64,000 nt of DNA. It comes from Lonicera japonica. Taxonomy: Eukaryota; Streptophyta; Magnoliopsida; Dipsacales; Caprifoliaceae. The stretch spans positions 34,998,833 to 35,062,832 of the forward strand of contig CM038466.1 of assembly GCA_021464415.1 (NCBI GenBank). The letters are read 5' to 3'. Position numbers and translations under genes: made by a program. Shown piece after piece: positions 45,501 through 54,525 of the stretch. The stretch's first letter is position 1, and the number at the start of each line of letters is the position of its first letter. The notes under the pieces are model-generated. The model did no database searches and had not been told where the DNA came from. It saw only the letters and a program-made list of their open reading frames with translations.

Positions 45501-46372
45501 AGTCCCGGCTGTCCCATTCCCAGACCGGCTCCAGGTAAGTATTTCATCACTCTCAACATACTTGTGACCTTGGTGCTGAGACCAGGGATATTGTCAGGGG
45601 GAAGATACTTGATTATCTGGGTGCTGAGAGTTTGTACTTGAGGTTCATAAGAAAAGCCTCCCAACTGTATGCTCTGGCTCCCGATTCCCAAAACAGGTAA
45701 CTCCAGATCTGCCAAGGTCCTTTCAGGATCTCCTTGGACGGTGATTACGTTCCCTTCAAACGGTATCTTGATCTTTTGGTGTAAGGAGGAGGGGAGTGCT
45801 CCTATGTCGTGTAGCCATGCCCTTCCCAACAGTAGGTTAAAACTGGAAGGAATGTCTATGATTTGAAAGTCGGCTGGAAAGTTCCCAGGACCGACCATGA
45901 GATCGAGTTTCAGAGAACCCAAGATGGCTCTCCTAGTGTTGTCATAGGCCCTGACGGTTACGGCGGATGGAGAAAGTTCTGAATTCGAGATACCCAAGCA
46001 TCTGGCGGTCTTCAGGGGGCAAACATTTATAGTCGACCCATTGTCGATGATAACTTGTGGCAAGACTTTTCCCCGGGTTCGGACAGTGATATGGAGGGCC
46101 AGGCTGTGTTTCCTTCCTAACGGAGATAAGTCTTCATCTGAAAATGACAGACTTCTTTGGATTGTGAGTGACCCAATCATGTTTGGCAGTTGTTCGGGCG
46201 TGGAGTCTGGTGATATGACGGCTTCGTCTAGGAGCTTGATGAAGGCGGTCCTGTGAGGTTTGGAGGCAACTAAGAGGCCCCAAATGGTGATGTAGGCCTG
46301 GGTTTTCTTCAACTGTTCCAATACTCGATCTTCTCCTACTTCCTTAGGAGGTGGGGATTTCTCGGCGTCCAT
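42530..46372 (-). CDS. pol: Pol of element B: protease, RT, RNase H, second RNase H, integrase start
   Basis: The frame continues gag in the same register but is separated from it by a TAA at 46499; MDAEKSPPP is the first ATG after it, and about 40 further residues upstream are homologous to element A. In order it has protease (DNGSTINVCPLKTA near residue 112), a G-patch-like stretch (MKYLPGAGLGMG), RT with intact YVDDM (44168-44179), RNase H, and a second archaeal-type RNase H (LYFDGAANRNGNGIG). It then has the integrase zinc-domain start (HMSGHTLARKIIRQG). It stops at TAG 42530-42532 where a Gln codon is expected. RT motifs look intact, but integrase is split by two stops. Confidence 0.92.
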   Translation of the reverse strand: MDAEKSPPPKEVGEDRVLEQLKKTQAYITIWGLLVASKPHRTAFIKLLDEAVISPDSTPEQLPNMIGSLTIQRSLSFSDEDLSPLGRKHSLALHITVRTRGKVLPQVIIDNGSTINVCPLKTARCLGISNSELSPSAVTVRAYDNTRRAILGSLKLDLMVGPGNFPADFQIIDIPSSFNLLLGRAWLHDIGALPSSLHQKIKIPFEGNVITVQGDPERTLADLELPVLGIGSQSIQLGGFSYEPQVQTLSTQIIKYLPPDNIPGLSTKVTSMLRVMKYLPGAGLGMGQPGLLQALEPATRYEREGLGYQHTEEDDQQERGRRHQYPSFSSLNGFFVKEGEDFPFCGFQEPWRNNNGENLPGWEIFYKEDLYIKENIIHSFSTKLTIGLKEEDGDKKDEEEEMIGDLFDIMALGDNEPRDDPVHLIYADPDYQGERGKSEIVRVRGKGEGKARKESLLDELFKLVPVNTIINEENSVLRYPVIFNSVIAYMKLEKLNEHPEREEQRMQSEEGDTLIVNLGTEEDRKEVRIGASLSETEREEFTQTLEKYVDVFAWSYADMPRLNSQIVMHEIHTKPEFRPVKQKLRKLTPKWSLKVKEEVMKQLSVGFLRVIEYPIWLANIVPVPKANGKVRMCVDYRDLNKACPKDDFPLPNIDLIVDNTANHALKSFVDGFVGYNQIKMHPDHQEKTAFITPWGTYCYTVMPFGLKNAGATYQRAATAIFHDMIHKEVEVYVDDMIIKSKERKGHVPALRAFFDRLRQYQMRLNPQKCVFGVTKGKLLGYVVSKKGIEIDPAKVRAIQDMPEPHTEKEVREFLGNLQYISKFISQLTQTCEPIFKLLRKSSPGEWDNQCQEAFDKIKDYLSNPPVLAPPQAGLPLILYLTVTNSAAGAMLAQHLTDTQKEQAIYFLSKKLSPFEMNYTPLEKSCTALVWVTQKLRHYMLVFSVILASRIDPLKYLFEKPALSNRMAKWLFLLSEFDITYMTQKAVKGKIIADYLAHNPILGDMLEEAEFPDETIMNVEIDEDWKLYFDGAANRNGNGIGILLVSPDQTHSPVSYRLDFFCTNNMAEYEAYILGLEIALQRGIKRIHVYGDSALVVHQVLKEWKIRDEKLVPYLARLEDIAGKFKHAEFYYLPRSQNSFADALATLASMIDIPEGMEEINLTVQKKSEPAHCTALEVEDEGEGDSTTWFYDIWNLLKNHQYPKKTDKKTRVTLRRLASGFILCAGRLYKRNYDGTHLQCLTEEESVRMMDQIHGGDCGPHMSGHTLARKIIRQGYFWSTL

Positions 46373-46498
46373 CGATGGTGGCTGGTATACCCTTCTTGAG
46401 CGGGTAATCTGTTGTATCCAAAGGGATGCTGGGTCTGATTCTTCTGAGATTTCTGACGTCTCTGGCTCTTCTAACCAACTGAAAGTCCCGGGGGAGGT
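46373..46498 (-). other. Gag-pol junction of element B
   Basis: In the common gag-pol frame this encodes SWLEEPETSEISEESDPAS and ITRSRRVYQPPS. The last part is homologous to LTRSGRVYQPPN within the continuous frame of element A. A single TAA at 46499-46501 is all that separates gag from pol. In-frame stop suppression is possible, but a point mutation or small indel is as likely. Confidence 0.65.
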
Positions 46499-48451
46499 TT
46501 ATGTCATACATATTGTCTCTTTAGGGGGGCCTTGTGGTTTCCACGGCTGTGCCTTCTTCTCCTGGGTCCATCCTATCCCAGATTTTCCGGAATTGGTCTT
46601 GATTGTAAGTGGTTGTGAGATACTTTGATTCGCCTTTCCTAAACCCTGCCCAGGTAGGAAGTTCATCTTAGCCATCCATTGGTCGATTATCGGATTGAGG
46701 CCTGGAGCAACTTGAGCCTTTGCTGGCAGTACAACGGGTGCCCTGTAGGCTGGGTCATCTCGAATGAGCCCCACGGGATCGAAGCCTTCTTCTTCAGTGG
46801 TTAAGGCATTAATCCCTGCAGGTGGAGCATGGTTAGGAAATGGATTGTTGGTAACATTGGGCCCGCCGGGTGCGGGGATGGTTCCGGCTTCGATGAGGTC
46901 TTGAATGCGATGGCGAAGGGCCAAACAACGCTCCGTGTCATGGCCTGCAGCTTGATGATACGCACAATTCTCATTCATTCTCCAGGTGTTGGGAATAGGG
47001 TTTGGTGGGGGGCGCGGGTTGAGTGGAGTGATTAGTCCGGCCTTTCGGAGCAGCTCCAGATTTTTTACCAGGGTAGTGGGAAGGGTGCAGAAGTTCCTCC
47101 TTTTCTTGTCCTCGGTGTTCGAAGGGCCTCCTTGTGCGGGCCAACTCATCGGAGGTGGCTGTTGTGGTTGTTGAAAGGGGTTCTGTTGATAGGGGTATGA
47201 GTTTATTTGGTTCACGGCTGTAGTGGCTATCTTTCTCCCGGTGTATGAGGCTTTCTTGGTGTCGGTTTCAGCTTTCTTGGCCAACTCCTCTTCCACTTGT
47301 GATCCCATACTCAACAAGGCTCTGAAGTGTGGGAATACATGCTTCCCCATGCAACTCAGTACGGCTGGAGTGAAATTCTTCTGAATGATTTCCAACTGTT
47401 CTTCTTCATCAGGCCGTTTGGACATTTGGGAGGCCATCTCCCTCCAGCGGGTGACAAAGTCGCTGAAGCTCTCTTTCTCGCCTTGCTTGGCCATTTCCAG
47501 GTGTTTACGGGTAATTTCCAAACTCTCGTTGGATCCGTACTTGGTCATGAACTCCTTGACGATATCCCCCCAAGTTTTCGTGTGGTGTCTCTCCAGATCA
47601 AAAAACCAACTCAGGGCGGCCCCCTTGAGAGTCATATGAAAGGCCTGAGCCAGCTCCGGTTCCCCACAGCCGGATACTTGCATGGATCTGATGTAGGATT
47701 GGAGATGGGTTTTGGGGGGTGTGGTTCCTGTAAATTTGGTGATGGAAGGGAGCTTGAATCCCTGGGGTAGTCTTGCTTCTGGGTAAAGGGAAAATACATT
47801 CATATCTGTGATCTCGTCTGCCCCTTTTATCAGAGAAATCCCCTTTTGCAGAACCTTCATCTGCTCTTTTAGTTTCTTCATTTCTTCACTCTCTCTTGAC
47901 GCCTCGTCGGGCTGTTCCCGAGATATAACCGATTCTGCATATACTGCCCGGAGTCGGTTGATATCTGGGTATTCATTGGGAGGGGCTACCGGGGCTGGTG
48001 GTGGAATAGGCTTTACGGGGACTTGTGGCCATGGCTGGTATTGGGGATCGAGGCCTTGCTGAGGTTGTGGCCAGATGATGGGTGGTTCTTGTTGTGGGTA
48101 AGTGGGGCCTGAATTCGGGGCCCATTGGTTCTGATTGTTGGGATCGGTTTGAACGGGACCGGTCATGACGGGGCCCGTTTGGGGGGGATGGACTTCCGGA
48201 ACCAGGGGGAGCACTTGCGATGACTGCCCTTGATCTCGATTCGGTTGTAGTCGTTCAAACCCTGGTGGTGCGGTCCGTACGGCTGACAATTCTTCTACTC
48301 GAACTCGGGTATTCTGTTGCTCGCTTGTGAGGCTTGCTAGGTTCGTGCTGACAGTCATTAACAAACGATGCATCTCGGCTAAAGTCGGCTGAGGTGCAGA
48401 CGCCTCGGTTAGACTCTGATCCGTCTCTCGGTTCTCGCGCCCATCGGCCAT
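46499..48451 (-). CDS. gag: Gag of element B
   Basis: 650 aa starting MADGRENRETDQS. It has a long Pro/Gln-rich N-terminal part, a short coiled-coil-like stretch (SREQPDEASRESEEMKKLKE), and a retrotransposon gag domain (FTGTTPPKTHLQSYIRSM through FVTRWREMASQM, residues about 225-390). A CCHC-like knuckle with His in the second position (CAYHQAAGHDTERC) and a G-patch-like MNFLPGQGLGK near the end follow. The order matches element A, where gag is fused to pol in one frame. Confidence 0.9.
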   Translation of the reverse strand: MADGRENRETDQSLTEASAPQPTLAEMHRLLMTVSTNLASLTSEQQNTRVRVEELSAVRTAPPGFERLQPNRDQGQSSQVLPLVPEVHPPQTGPVMTGPVQTDPNNQNQWAPNSGPTYPQQEPPIIWPQPQQGLDPQYQPWPQVPVKPIPPPAPVAPPNEYPDINRLRAVYAESVISREQPDEASRESEEMKKLKEQMKVLQKGISLIKGADEITDMNVFSLYPEARLPQGFKLPSITKFTGTTPPKTHLQSYIRSMQVSGCGEPELAQAFHMTLKGAALSWFFDLERHHTKTWGDIVKEFMTKYGSNESLEITRKHLEMAKQGEKESFSDFVTRWREMASQMSKRPDEEEQLEIIQKNFTPAVLSCMGKHVFPHFRALLSMGSQVEEELAKKAETDTKKASYTGRKIATTAVNQINSYPYQQNPFQQPQQPPPMSWPAQGGPSNTEDKKRRNFCTLPTTLVKNLELLRKAGLITPLNPRPPPNPIPNTWRMNENCAYHQAAGHDTERCLALRHRIQDLIEAGTIPAPGGPNVTNNPFPNHAPPAGINALTTEEEGFDPVGLIRDDPAYRAPVVLPAKAQVAPGLNPIIDQWMAKMNFLPGQGLGKANQSISQPLTIKTNSGKSGIGWTQEKKAQPWKPQGPPKETICMT

Positions 48452-49193
48452 TTCAGGTGTGCTTGGCCTTACTAGTCTTCCGGTATGATCTCGACCGGCC
48501 CAACCTTCCAGTCTATCGTCGCTTCACGACTGTAGATGAAACCATGTGGCGAAGATGAAGGAAGACCGTGGTGCGACTCGATTTTTGCCAAAAGAACCAC
48601 TAAAAATTACCGAGAAGAGCCTCGGGTTTTTTTAAAAAGGGTGTCGAAAAGTAAGCCGTAAGGTGGTACATCCCCTATGGCTGTTTGACAAGTGTTTTAA
48701 CTCGACTCGATCTTATATGCAGCGTAGGTGTACGAACGGTTAAGGCTTCAGGCTCCCTCCTATTTGGCAAGACCTTGCAATATACCCCAGGGGCGGGTAC
48801 GTGCAAGAGCCTTTTGATATACTTCCTGGGTACGTGAGTGTTCTCGTCACTCGATATACCTCGGGGGCGTACTTGGCCAAGGAGAGTGGAAGTAAATGCT
48901 TTCGGTTTATGTTGGCCCAAGCAAGCCAACTCCCTACTCACTTATACTACTTCCCAGGGTTTGGGGTAGATTCACACTCGTAGAACCAATGCATGATTTG
49001 TGAAAGTGCGTGTAAAGTTTTGAAAAGTTTTGTTTCACAAATATCATTATCTTGATTACGTATTTTTGAAAAAAAAACTCCCTTTCTTAGAAAAATGTTT
49101 TTTCTCAATCAATTAACATAAGTAGGGAAAGCAGTAAAAGCAAGTATTCGATAGAAAAACAAAAGTCCACATATAAGAGTCTAGTTTTCTAAG
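48452..49193 (-). other. 5' leader of element B
   Basis: About 740 bp between PBS and gag. The part at 48720-48960 is homologous to 22500-22720 in the leader of element A, including the GTATATCGAGTGACGAGAAC phrase. The small frames are not conserved as proteins. Confidence 0.6.
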
Positions 49194-49212
49194 GTCCCCA
49201 GCATAGTCTCCA
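49194..49212 (-). other. Primer binding site of element B
   Basis: On the minus strand TGGAGACTATGCTGGGGAC begins one base after the 5' LTR. It differs by two bases from the PBS of element A, and the tRNA type is inferred to be the same. Confidence 0.8.
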
Positions 49213-49213
49213 C

Positions 49214-50759
49214 TGTGAGAATCCGCAAATGCGACCCCCCAGGGTCTCGTCCCCGTTCGGCTGGGCATCTGAAACGTCGGAACGTCTGAAACGTCTGAAA
49301 CGTCTCGTCCCCATTTGCTGGAGTGTCTTTCTCGATTCATATCGGGTTCCCCTATGTTCTATTTCTAGATGCAAGGGGGTTCATTCAGAGTCGCCAGTAC
49401 GTTTTACGAGAAAACGGACAAAATGGGTTGTGTAAAAGAAAAGGCTATAGACAAGCCTTTCTTTACACGTTTGTCTGCGAAACCAGGATTCTATGGGGCT
49501 CGAAAACTATATTACGGTCTGGGAAGGTGTTAAGCATCCATTCCGCCCTTTTGGTCTCTAGTGGTCTTATATGTTTATTTTATGTTGAAAAACTTGGATG
49601 CTTTTACCGACAGTCTACTACTTTCTAAGTGAAAACCCTAATTTTGGGAAAGAACGAAAAAAGGGATGGAAACCTTTGTGTTCCAAGATCCGATATTTTG
49701 TTTTGAGGAATGTAAATACAAGTGGCAAGAGTTGTTTTCTTTAAAAATGGAGTTTCCCGTATTATTTCTCGGATAATGACGGTTTTCTCGAGTTTTGACT
49801 ATTTTAAAAGTTCGGATTTCGTAGTGTAACTAATTCAATGTGGAATTGGAACTCTGGAGGGGAGTTCTACCGGATGTATCACAATCTATGAAACAGATAG
49901 GATATACCGGGTTTTTAATTCCTAAGTAAGTTTCATCGGTCCGGGTTTTGAAGGTAGGGTTTTATCCGAACAACAATGTACTTGCTCTTCTGGTTTTAAA
50001 AATGGTTTTATCAGGGTCTTTTGTTTTGAAAACGGTAGACTATTTGTAACTTGGCAATAAGTTTATTCAAATAAAATGTGGACAAAATAACAGAAATAAA
50101 ACAAGTACACAAATATTTAATGTTTAAATACTAGAAGAGACTTTCTTTACCTTCCCGACGAGAATAATAATAAGAAAGAAAATCTGATTCGGCGGAGAGA
50201 TTTCGGCGATAATGATCTTCTCTTTCTTCAGATATTTCCGAGAATTCGATTCCAGAGACGGGACACGTCGAGTATCGGGAATAGATCCGATAATTCTTCA
50301 GAAATAAGACGATGATATAGGATGCTTGATAAAAGACTAGAAAATCAGATTTAAAACCTAGAATCCTTCAATCCCTTCCGTCCCCCCTAAACCCTTGGGG
50401 GTGTTGGCCTATTTATACTGCTCGGGGAAGATTGTCGCGCGACACTTCCCCAAAAAGGGCATATGTCGCGCGACATTGTGTCCAATGTCGCGCGACAAAC
50501 GGCTGAAGTGATGTTTCTGACAGACTGATGTGTCAGAGAGTGGATGGTCTGGTGCAGAAGGGGATTGTCGCGCGACATATCAGTGATTATCGCGCGACAA
50601 TGTGATATGTCGTGCTACAATCTCTCTAAAAAAAGGTTTGTTGGCCAACAAACCCCTTCGGGGTAGTTTCGGGTGCTCGGGTGGGTTCCCGAGCCCAAAA
50701 ATAGTAGTTCTCGAAGGTCGTAAGGGTTCTTGCGGGGGTTACGGATCGGGGTGTCTACA
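49214..50759 (-). repeat. Element B right LTR (5' LTR)
   Basis: 1546 bp, partner of 12171-13694. Near the end distal to transcription start it has a short CGTCTGAAA triplication (49280-49305). Its promoter has TATA at 50408-50418 and palindromes at about 50434-50620, one with the spacer CTTCCCCAAAAAGGGCATA that is absent in the other LTR. Confidence 0.93.
50408..50620 (-). promoter_or_regulatory. 5' LTR B promoter: TATA box and palindrome cluster
   Basis: GTATAAATAGG on the minus strand at 50408-50418. Upstream of it are five to six TGTCGCGCGACA-type sites, some decayed (ATCGCGCGACA near 50589, TGTCGTGCTACA near 50608). This would drive the genomic transcript of element B. Confidence 0.8.
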
Positions 50760-50764
50760 CTCTA
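50760..50764. repeat. Right TSD of element B (CTCTA)
   Basis: CTCTA follows the 5' LTR and matches 12166-12170. Confidence 0.92.
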
Positions 50765-50942
50765 TAACCAATGCAATAATTTTATTTCGAAGTATTTGTT
50801 ATCTCATAAGATCCAATATATCTTGAATTTAACTTTCCTTTCTTACCAAACCTCATAATCCCTTTCCATAGTGAAATCCGTAAAAATACATAATCTCCCA
50901 TTTCAATTTCCCAAGTTCCGTCTTCGGTTGTCCGCATAGTTT
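50765..50942 (-). pseudogene. Integrase C-terminal fragment of element C (proximal part)
   Basis: On the minus strand, across small frameshifts, it encodes YADNRRRNL, then GDYVFLRISLWKGIMRFGK and GKLNSRYIGSYEIT. These are typical of Tekay/Del integrases just before the chromodomain. It is continuous across the CTCTA duplication with the fragment at 12060-12165. Homology stops abruptly near 50942 at a TA-rich microsatellite, so the rest of gag-pol is gone. Confidence 0.82.
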
Positions 50943-51382
50943 ATATATATATATATATACTATACGATTCTTATTTAAGAAATTTTCAAAACGGCACATT
51001 AAAATAGTTTCTACAATTGACCATACTTGATCCACATTACCATAGAACAATTTGATTCAAAAAATTATCACACACACACACACATATATATAAATACATA
51101 TATATATATATATACATTTTTTTTATTATTATTATTTTTTTTCCACCCTTTTTCTTTCGGCGAAAGTTATCCCTGTCGGATCTCCTTTCCCTCTTTTCGG
51201 ACAAATTTTCCGTCTTTTCCGAAATCGAAATTCGTGTCCTTTTTCTCTTCTCCCTCTTCATCTTCCCTCTTCATCTTCCTCCCTCTTCATCATCCTCAAA
51301 CCCAATCTATCTTTTTCCAACTCCATTCATTTTTTTTCCAACGCCATTTTTACAGTTTCTCTTACAAAAGTAAACCGAAATA
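50943..51382 (+). promoter_or_regulatory. Upstream region of the LOB-domain gene
   Basis: TA and CA/TA microsatellites (50943-50960, 51068-51112) and T-rich DNA are followed by a CT-rich stretch (about 51240-51360, repeated CTCTTCATCTTCC). The latter resembles a plant 5' UTR. No single TATA box can be chosen among the TA repeats. Confidence 0.4.
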
Positions 51383-52213
51383 ATGTCGAACACTCACCGT
51401 TTTGCAGGTCCTCCATGTGTGGCTTGTGCTTATAGCCACAAAAGATGTCCTTTATCTTGTGAATATACCAAAATTTTTCAAAATGTGATTGATCGTCAGG
51501 ATTATCACACAATCTTCACTGTTTTTGGGGTGAGGAACGTTGCATCATTTTTGCAAGACGTCCCTGAAGATCGGCGTCTTGAGACTCTCAAATCATACCT
51601 TCTTGAAGCCACGGCGAGAATTGAAAATCCGATTATAGGTTGTACTACTCTCCTTGCTTCTCTTGAACAGAAGGTGGAAGAGTTACAAGCACGGGTGATG
51701 GCCTTAGAGGCTCGATTAGAAAGGGGGTCTTCTTGCATTAACCCGTTTTGCTCCTTTGCTCCTCCTGGAAGTTCCTCGAGGTTCCCTTTGTCGGCAGAAA
51801 ATAACATGCTTTCTGTTATTCCAACTACCATGAATCTTTCAGAACCTGCTCCTGGAAGTTTTTTAAGGCTCCTTATGTCGGCAGAAGATATTGCACCTGA
51901 GATCCCTCCGCCTATCGTGAATCTAATAGAAAACGGGGCTTTTCTGACTGACATAAATTTGCCGTCATTTTCGAATCCATCCTATGATCATGCTACTTTG
52001 AACTCCGTTTACCAGGCTGCCTCGGATGGTCTTTTATCGCAATCTTCACTAGATGATTTTGTTGCGGATTTTTCCGAAACAACGGGCCCTGACTGGACAG
52101 CTTTAGGGCATATTCGCCATGATTTTTCTAATTATTCGTCTTCTGATTTAAGTACTATTTTGAATTTTGATGCTGATGATCTTCAGATTCTTCGGTCTTT
52201 TTTGAGTGACTAG
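51383..52213 (+). CDS. LOB-domain (LBD/ASL) transcription factor inside element C
   Basis: 276 aa. LBD proteins are plant-specific nuclear DNA-binding regulators. The zinc-binding motif C-x2-C-x6-C-x3-C is complete (CVACAYSHKRCPLSC, residues about 12-26). The GAS-like block is FGVRNVASFLQDVP, and a heptad Leu/Val coiled coil (LLASLEQKVEELQARVMALE) follows NPIIGC. This fits a class I LBD. The usual FAPYFP after the last Cys is replaced by YTKIFQN, so it is a diverged member. The C-terminal half is acidic and Ser-rich. The frame has no intron and no stop. It lies antisense within the interior of element C, between PBS/leader and the remnant of integrase. It is either a captured host gene or a retained segment brought in by rearrangement. 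Confidence 0.85.
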   Translation: MSNTHRFAGPPCVACAYSHKRCPLSCEYTKIFQNVIDRQDYHTIFTVFGVRNVASFLQDVPEDRRLETLKSYLLEATARIENPIIGCTTLLASLEQKVEELQARVMALEARLERGSSCINPFCSFAPPGSSSRFPLSAENNMLSVIPTTMNLSEPAPGSFLRLLMSAEDIAPEIPPPIVNLIENGAFLTDINLPSFSNPSYDHATLNSVYQAASDGLLSQSSLDDFVADFSETTGPDWTALGHIRHDFSNYSSSDLSTILNFDADDLQILRSFLSD

Positions 52214-53638
52214 ATAATGCGCACCTCTAGTGAGGGCTTTGTACAAATATTTAGGAGATGTTATACTTGTGATTGTTTAAAGTGTAGTCCCCAACATTCA
52301 AATCATATCTCATAGTTGCGGCTCTGATTAACTTTCGAAGAACCTGCACAAAACTTATGCCATGCATGCATACACACCAGAACTACAATGACCTACACCA
52401 TTATCTTTCAATTCTCAATGCACTTTTTCCCATATACAATTTTCACGTCACCACTTGTCCACAAAAATGTAAATATTAAGTTTTAACTTCATTATCAAGA
52501 ATCCGACTCAATGACGCTTATCGAATGTTCTTGACACAATCAATATCAAGAATACTTAATAAATTCATTAGCCATGTCGCAATTATTCCCGAGCAAGTTC
52601 CTTAGTTACCCGTCAACATTTATTTTCTTCATAAAATATTTAATTATTTATAGAAAACATCGGCGTAATTTTTAGAAACTTCTCGTATAATCCGTATAGT
52701 TATACACAAAATCAATCACTATTATTACATTTACCCATGTTACTTTCTAAGTAATATTTTCATCTTTAATTCAATTCATACAATTTATAAACATGCACAC
52801 ACGCATGATCATCACATGCTTAATACTTAAAATGCTCCACTCACGTGATCATGACATGCTTAATACTTAAAATGATCTTTCTTTCTCATTAACACGTGTC
52901 ATATGAATTTCATAACAATTTGTAAATTATATAACCAATTTACAAAACTTTTACGAAAATAAAGTTTAGAACCCCTACCTCTCATCCAAGCTAAAATTTA
53001 TTCAACCATCCACAAATCTCCTCAAGATATCTCCATATTCTCCTTGCATAATAATCAATTCAATACATGGAGTATAATATGAGACATGATGCAAAATTTT
53101 TAGAATTCCCGCGTAGAAATCAATACCGTCCATCAATCTTGCAAAATTCACCAAAAATTCATCTTTTATCCTTTTTGGGTGATTCCAAAGCCACATGTTA
53201 GGTATTGTACCATATTTTAAAATACATATTTGATACTTAACCTTACCCATCAGCTACCTGCTCAAACTGCAGCAAAACAGTGGCTAAAATTCTGTTTGTG
53301 TGCTTTGATATTTTAAACAAATACTTGGTGTATAAAATTTCCTGTTTTAAATCCATACATCCACTAATTCATGTTACACATACATACTTCTCCAAGTATT
53401 AGATTAAACCCAAATACTAATAATTATCAAACCCAAATTACCCCTTTAATTAGCATTTTCCTTTCCATTTCTTACTATCTGCAATGAAACATAATTATAA
53501 CATATATACCAATATGCAACAAATATTCATCAATACATGTTAATATCATTGTCAAGAGAACTTTAACAACTCATTCATACCCTTCATATGTCCACTGCCA
53601 GTCTAGACATTACCCAACTTGAGAACCTAAAAACCTAA
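52214..53638 (-). other. Element C interior between LOB-domain gene and PBS
   Basis: About 1.4 kb of AT-rich DNA. The right part (about 53250-53638) is probably the 5' leader of element C. A ~30-bp direct repeat (CATGCTTAATACTTAAAATG) occurs near 52814 and 52855. The minus-strand frame at 53002-53250 (82 aa) shows no family features. No gag remains. Confidence 0.5.
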
Positions 53639-53650
53639 GCTCTGATACCA
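53639..53650 (-). other. Primer binding site of element C
   Basis: On the minus strand TGGTATCAGAGC, the standard plant tRNA-iMet PBS, starts five bases from the end of the 5' LTR. Confidence 0.92.
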
Positions 53651-54140
53651 AAAATTGTCACACCCGAACAACACAAAAATAATACTTACTCTACATACAA
53701 TTAAATCATTTCCACAATCAACATCATCGCATAACCATGATATTTTTTTTTCTTGTCAAAAATAGTACTAACAAATATTCACAACTCACACCCATAAGGA
53801 TATTTAGTCAAAATACACAAAGCAAGACTAGTAAATATTTACATCTCAAACTCATCTTAGGTTTTTATTTAACTTATTGAAAAAATATATAATAAACAAA
53901 AATGACGTAGTTCTTTTTCTATAAATCTTCCCACCCATCCTACACCTGGCAGTGAACATCCCTTCTTGATACCTGTAAAGAGAAACATATATAAAGGTAT
54001 GAGCTATAGGCTCAGTGAATGCATTACTTCCCTCATCAGAAATCTGTAAAAGTATATATATATAAATATATACACATCTCATATATAATCACATTCAATT
54101 CCCATCCTCTAGCCATCATATAAAACATCACTTATACCAC

Positions 54141-54430
54141 ACACATAACCGCTCTATAGCCTCAATTCTTAGGCATCAAACATCCATTCCATATACCCAT
54201 CCTCTAGCCCTATAGATACTGGGCATCAGATGTATCACAAACATAACCGCTCTATATCCTTAATTCTTAGGCATCAAGCATCCATTCCATATACCCATCC
54301 TCTAGCCCTATACATACTGGGCATCAGATGTATCACAAACATAACCGCTCTATAGCCTTAATTCTTAGGCATCAAGCATCCATTCCATATACCCATCCTC
54401 TAGCCCTATAAATACTGGGCATCAGATGTA
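54141..54430. repeat. ~97-bp tandem array in LTR C (3 copies)
   Basis: Same array as at 9803-10090, with three copies starting CATAACCGCTCTATA. Confidence 0.8.
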
Positions 54431-54525
54431 TCATAATATCAACATACATATTTCACACCACCCTTCACAATTATACATTCAAATGTATATAAATTTCAAG
54501 TGATTACTTTTTATACTCTCCTTTC

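Larger units (their letters stand above)
12171..50759 (-). mobile_element. Element B: giant Tat/Ogre-like Ty3/gypsy retrotransposon with two antisense genes
   Basis: LTRs at 12171-13694 and 49214-50759 read TGTAGACACC...GATTCTCACA on the minus strand, flanked by CTCTA. PBS, gag and pol run right to left. Beyond pol are a DUF7745-like gene and a PMD gene on the plus strand (antisense to pol), a tandem-repeat array, a polypurine tract and the 3' LTR. After removing nested element A (19,974 bp plus a 5-bp TSD) the element is about 18.6 kb. Two RNase H domains in pol, the tRNA-Arg-like PBS and large size indicate the Tat lineage. LTRs differ by eye at roughly 25-30 substitutions over about 1.45 kb plus several indels. 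Gag-pol and both antisense genes carry disabling changes. Confidence 0.93.

Noticed and set aside
53002..53250. 82-aa minus-strand frame as a possible gag remnant of element C
   Set aside because: No gag, zinc-knuckle or other family features; more likely leader sequence.
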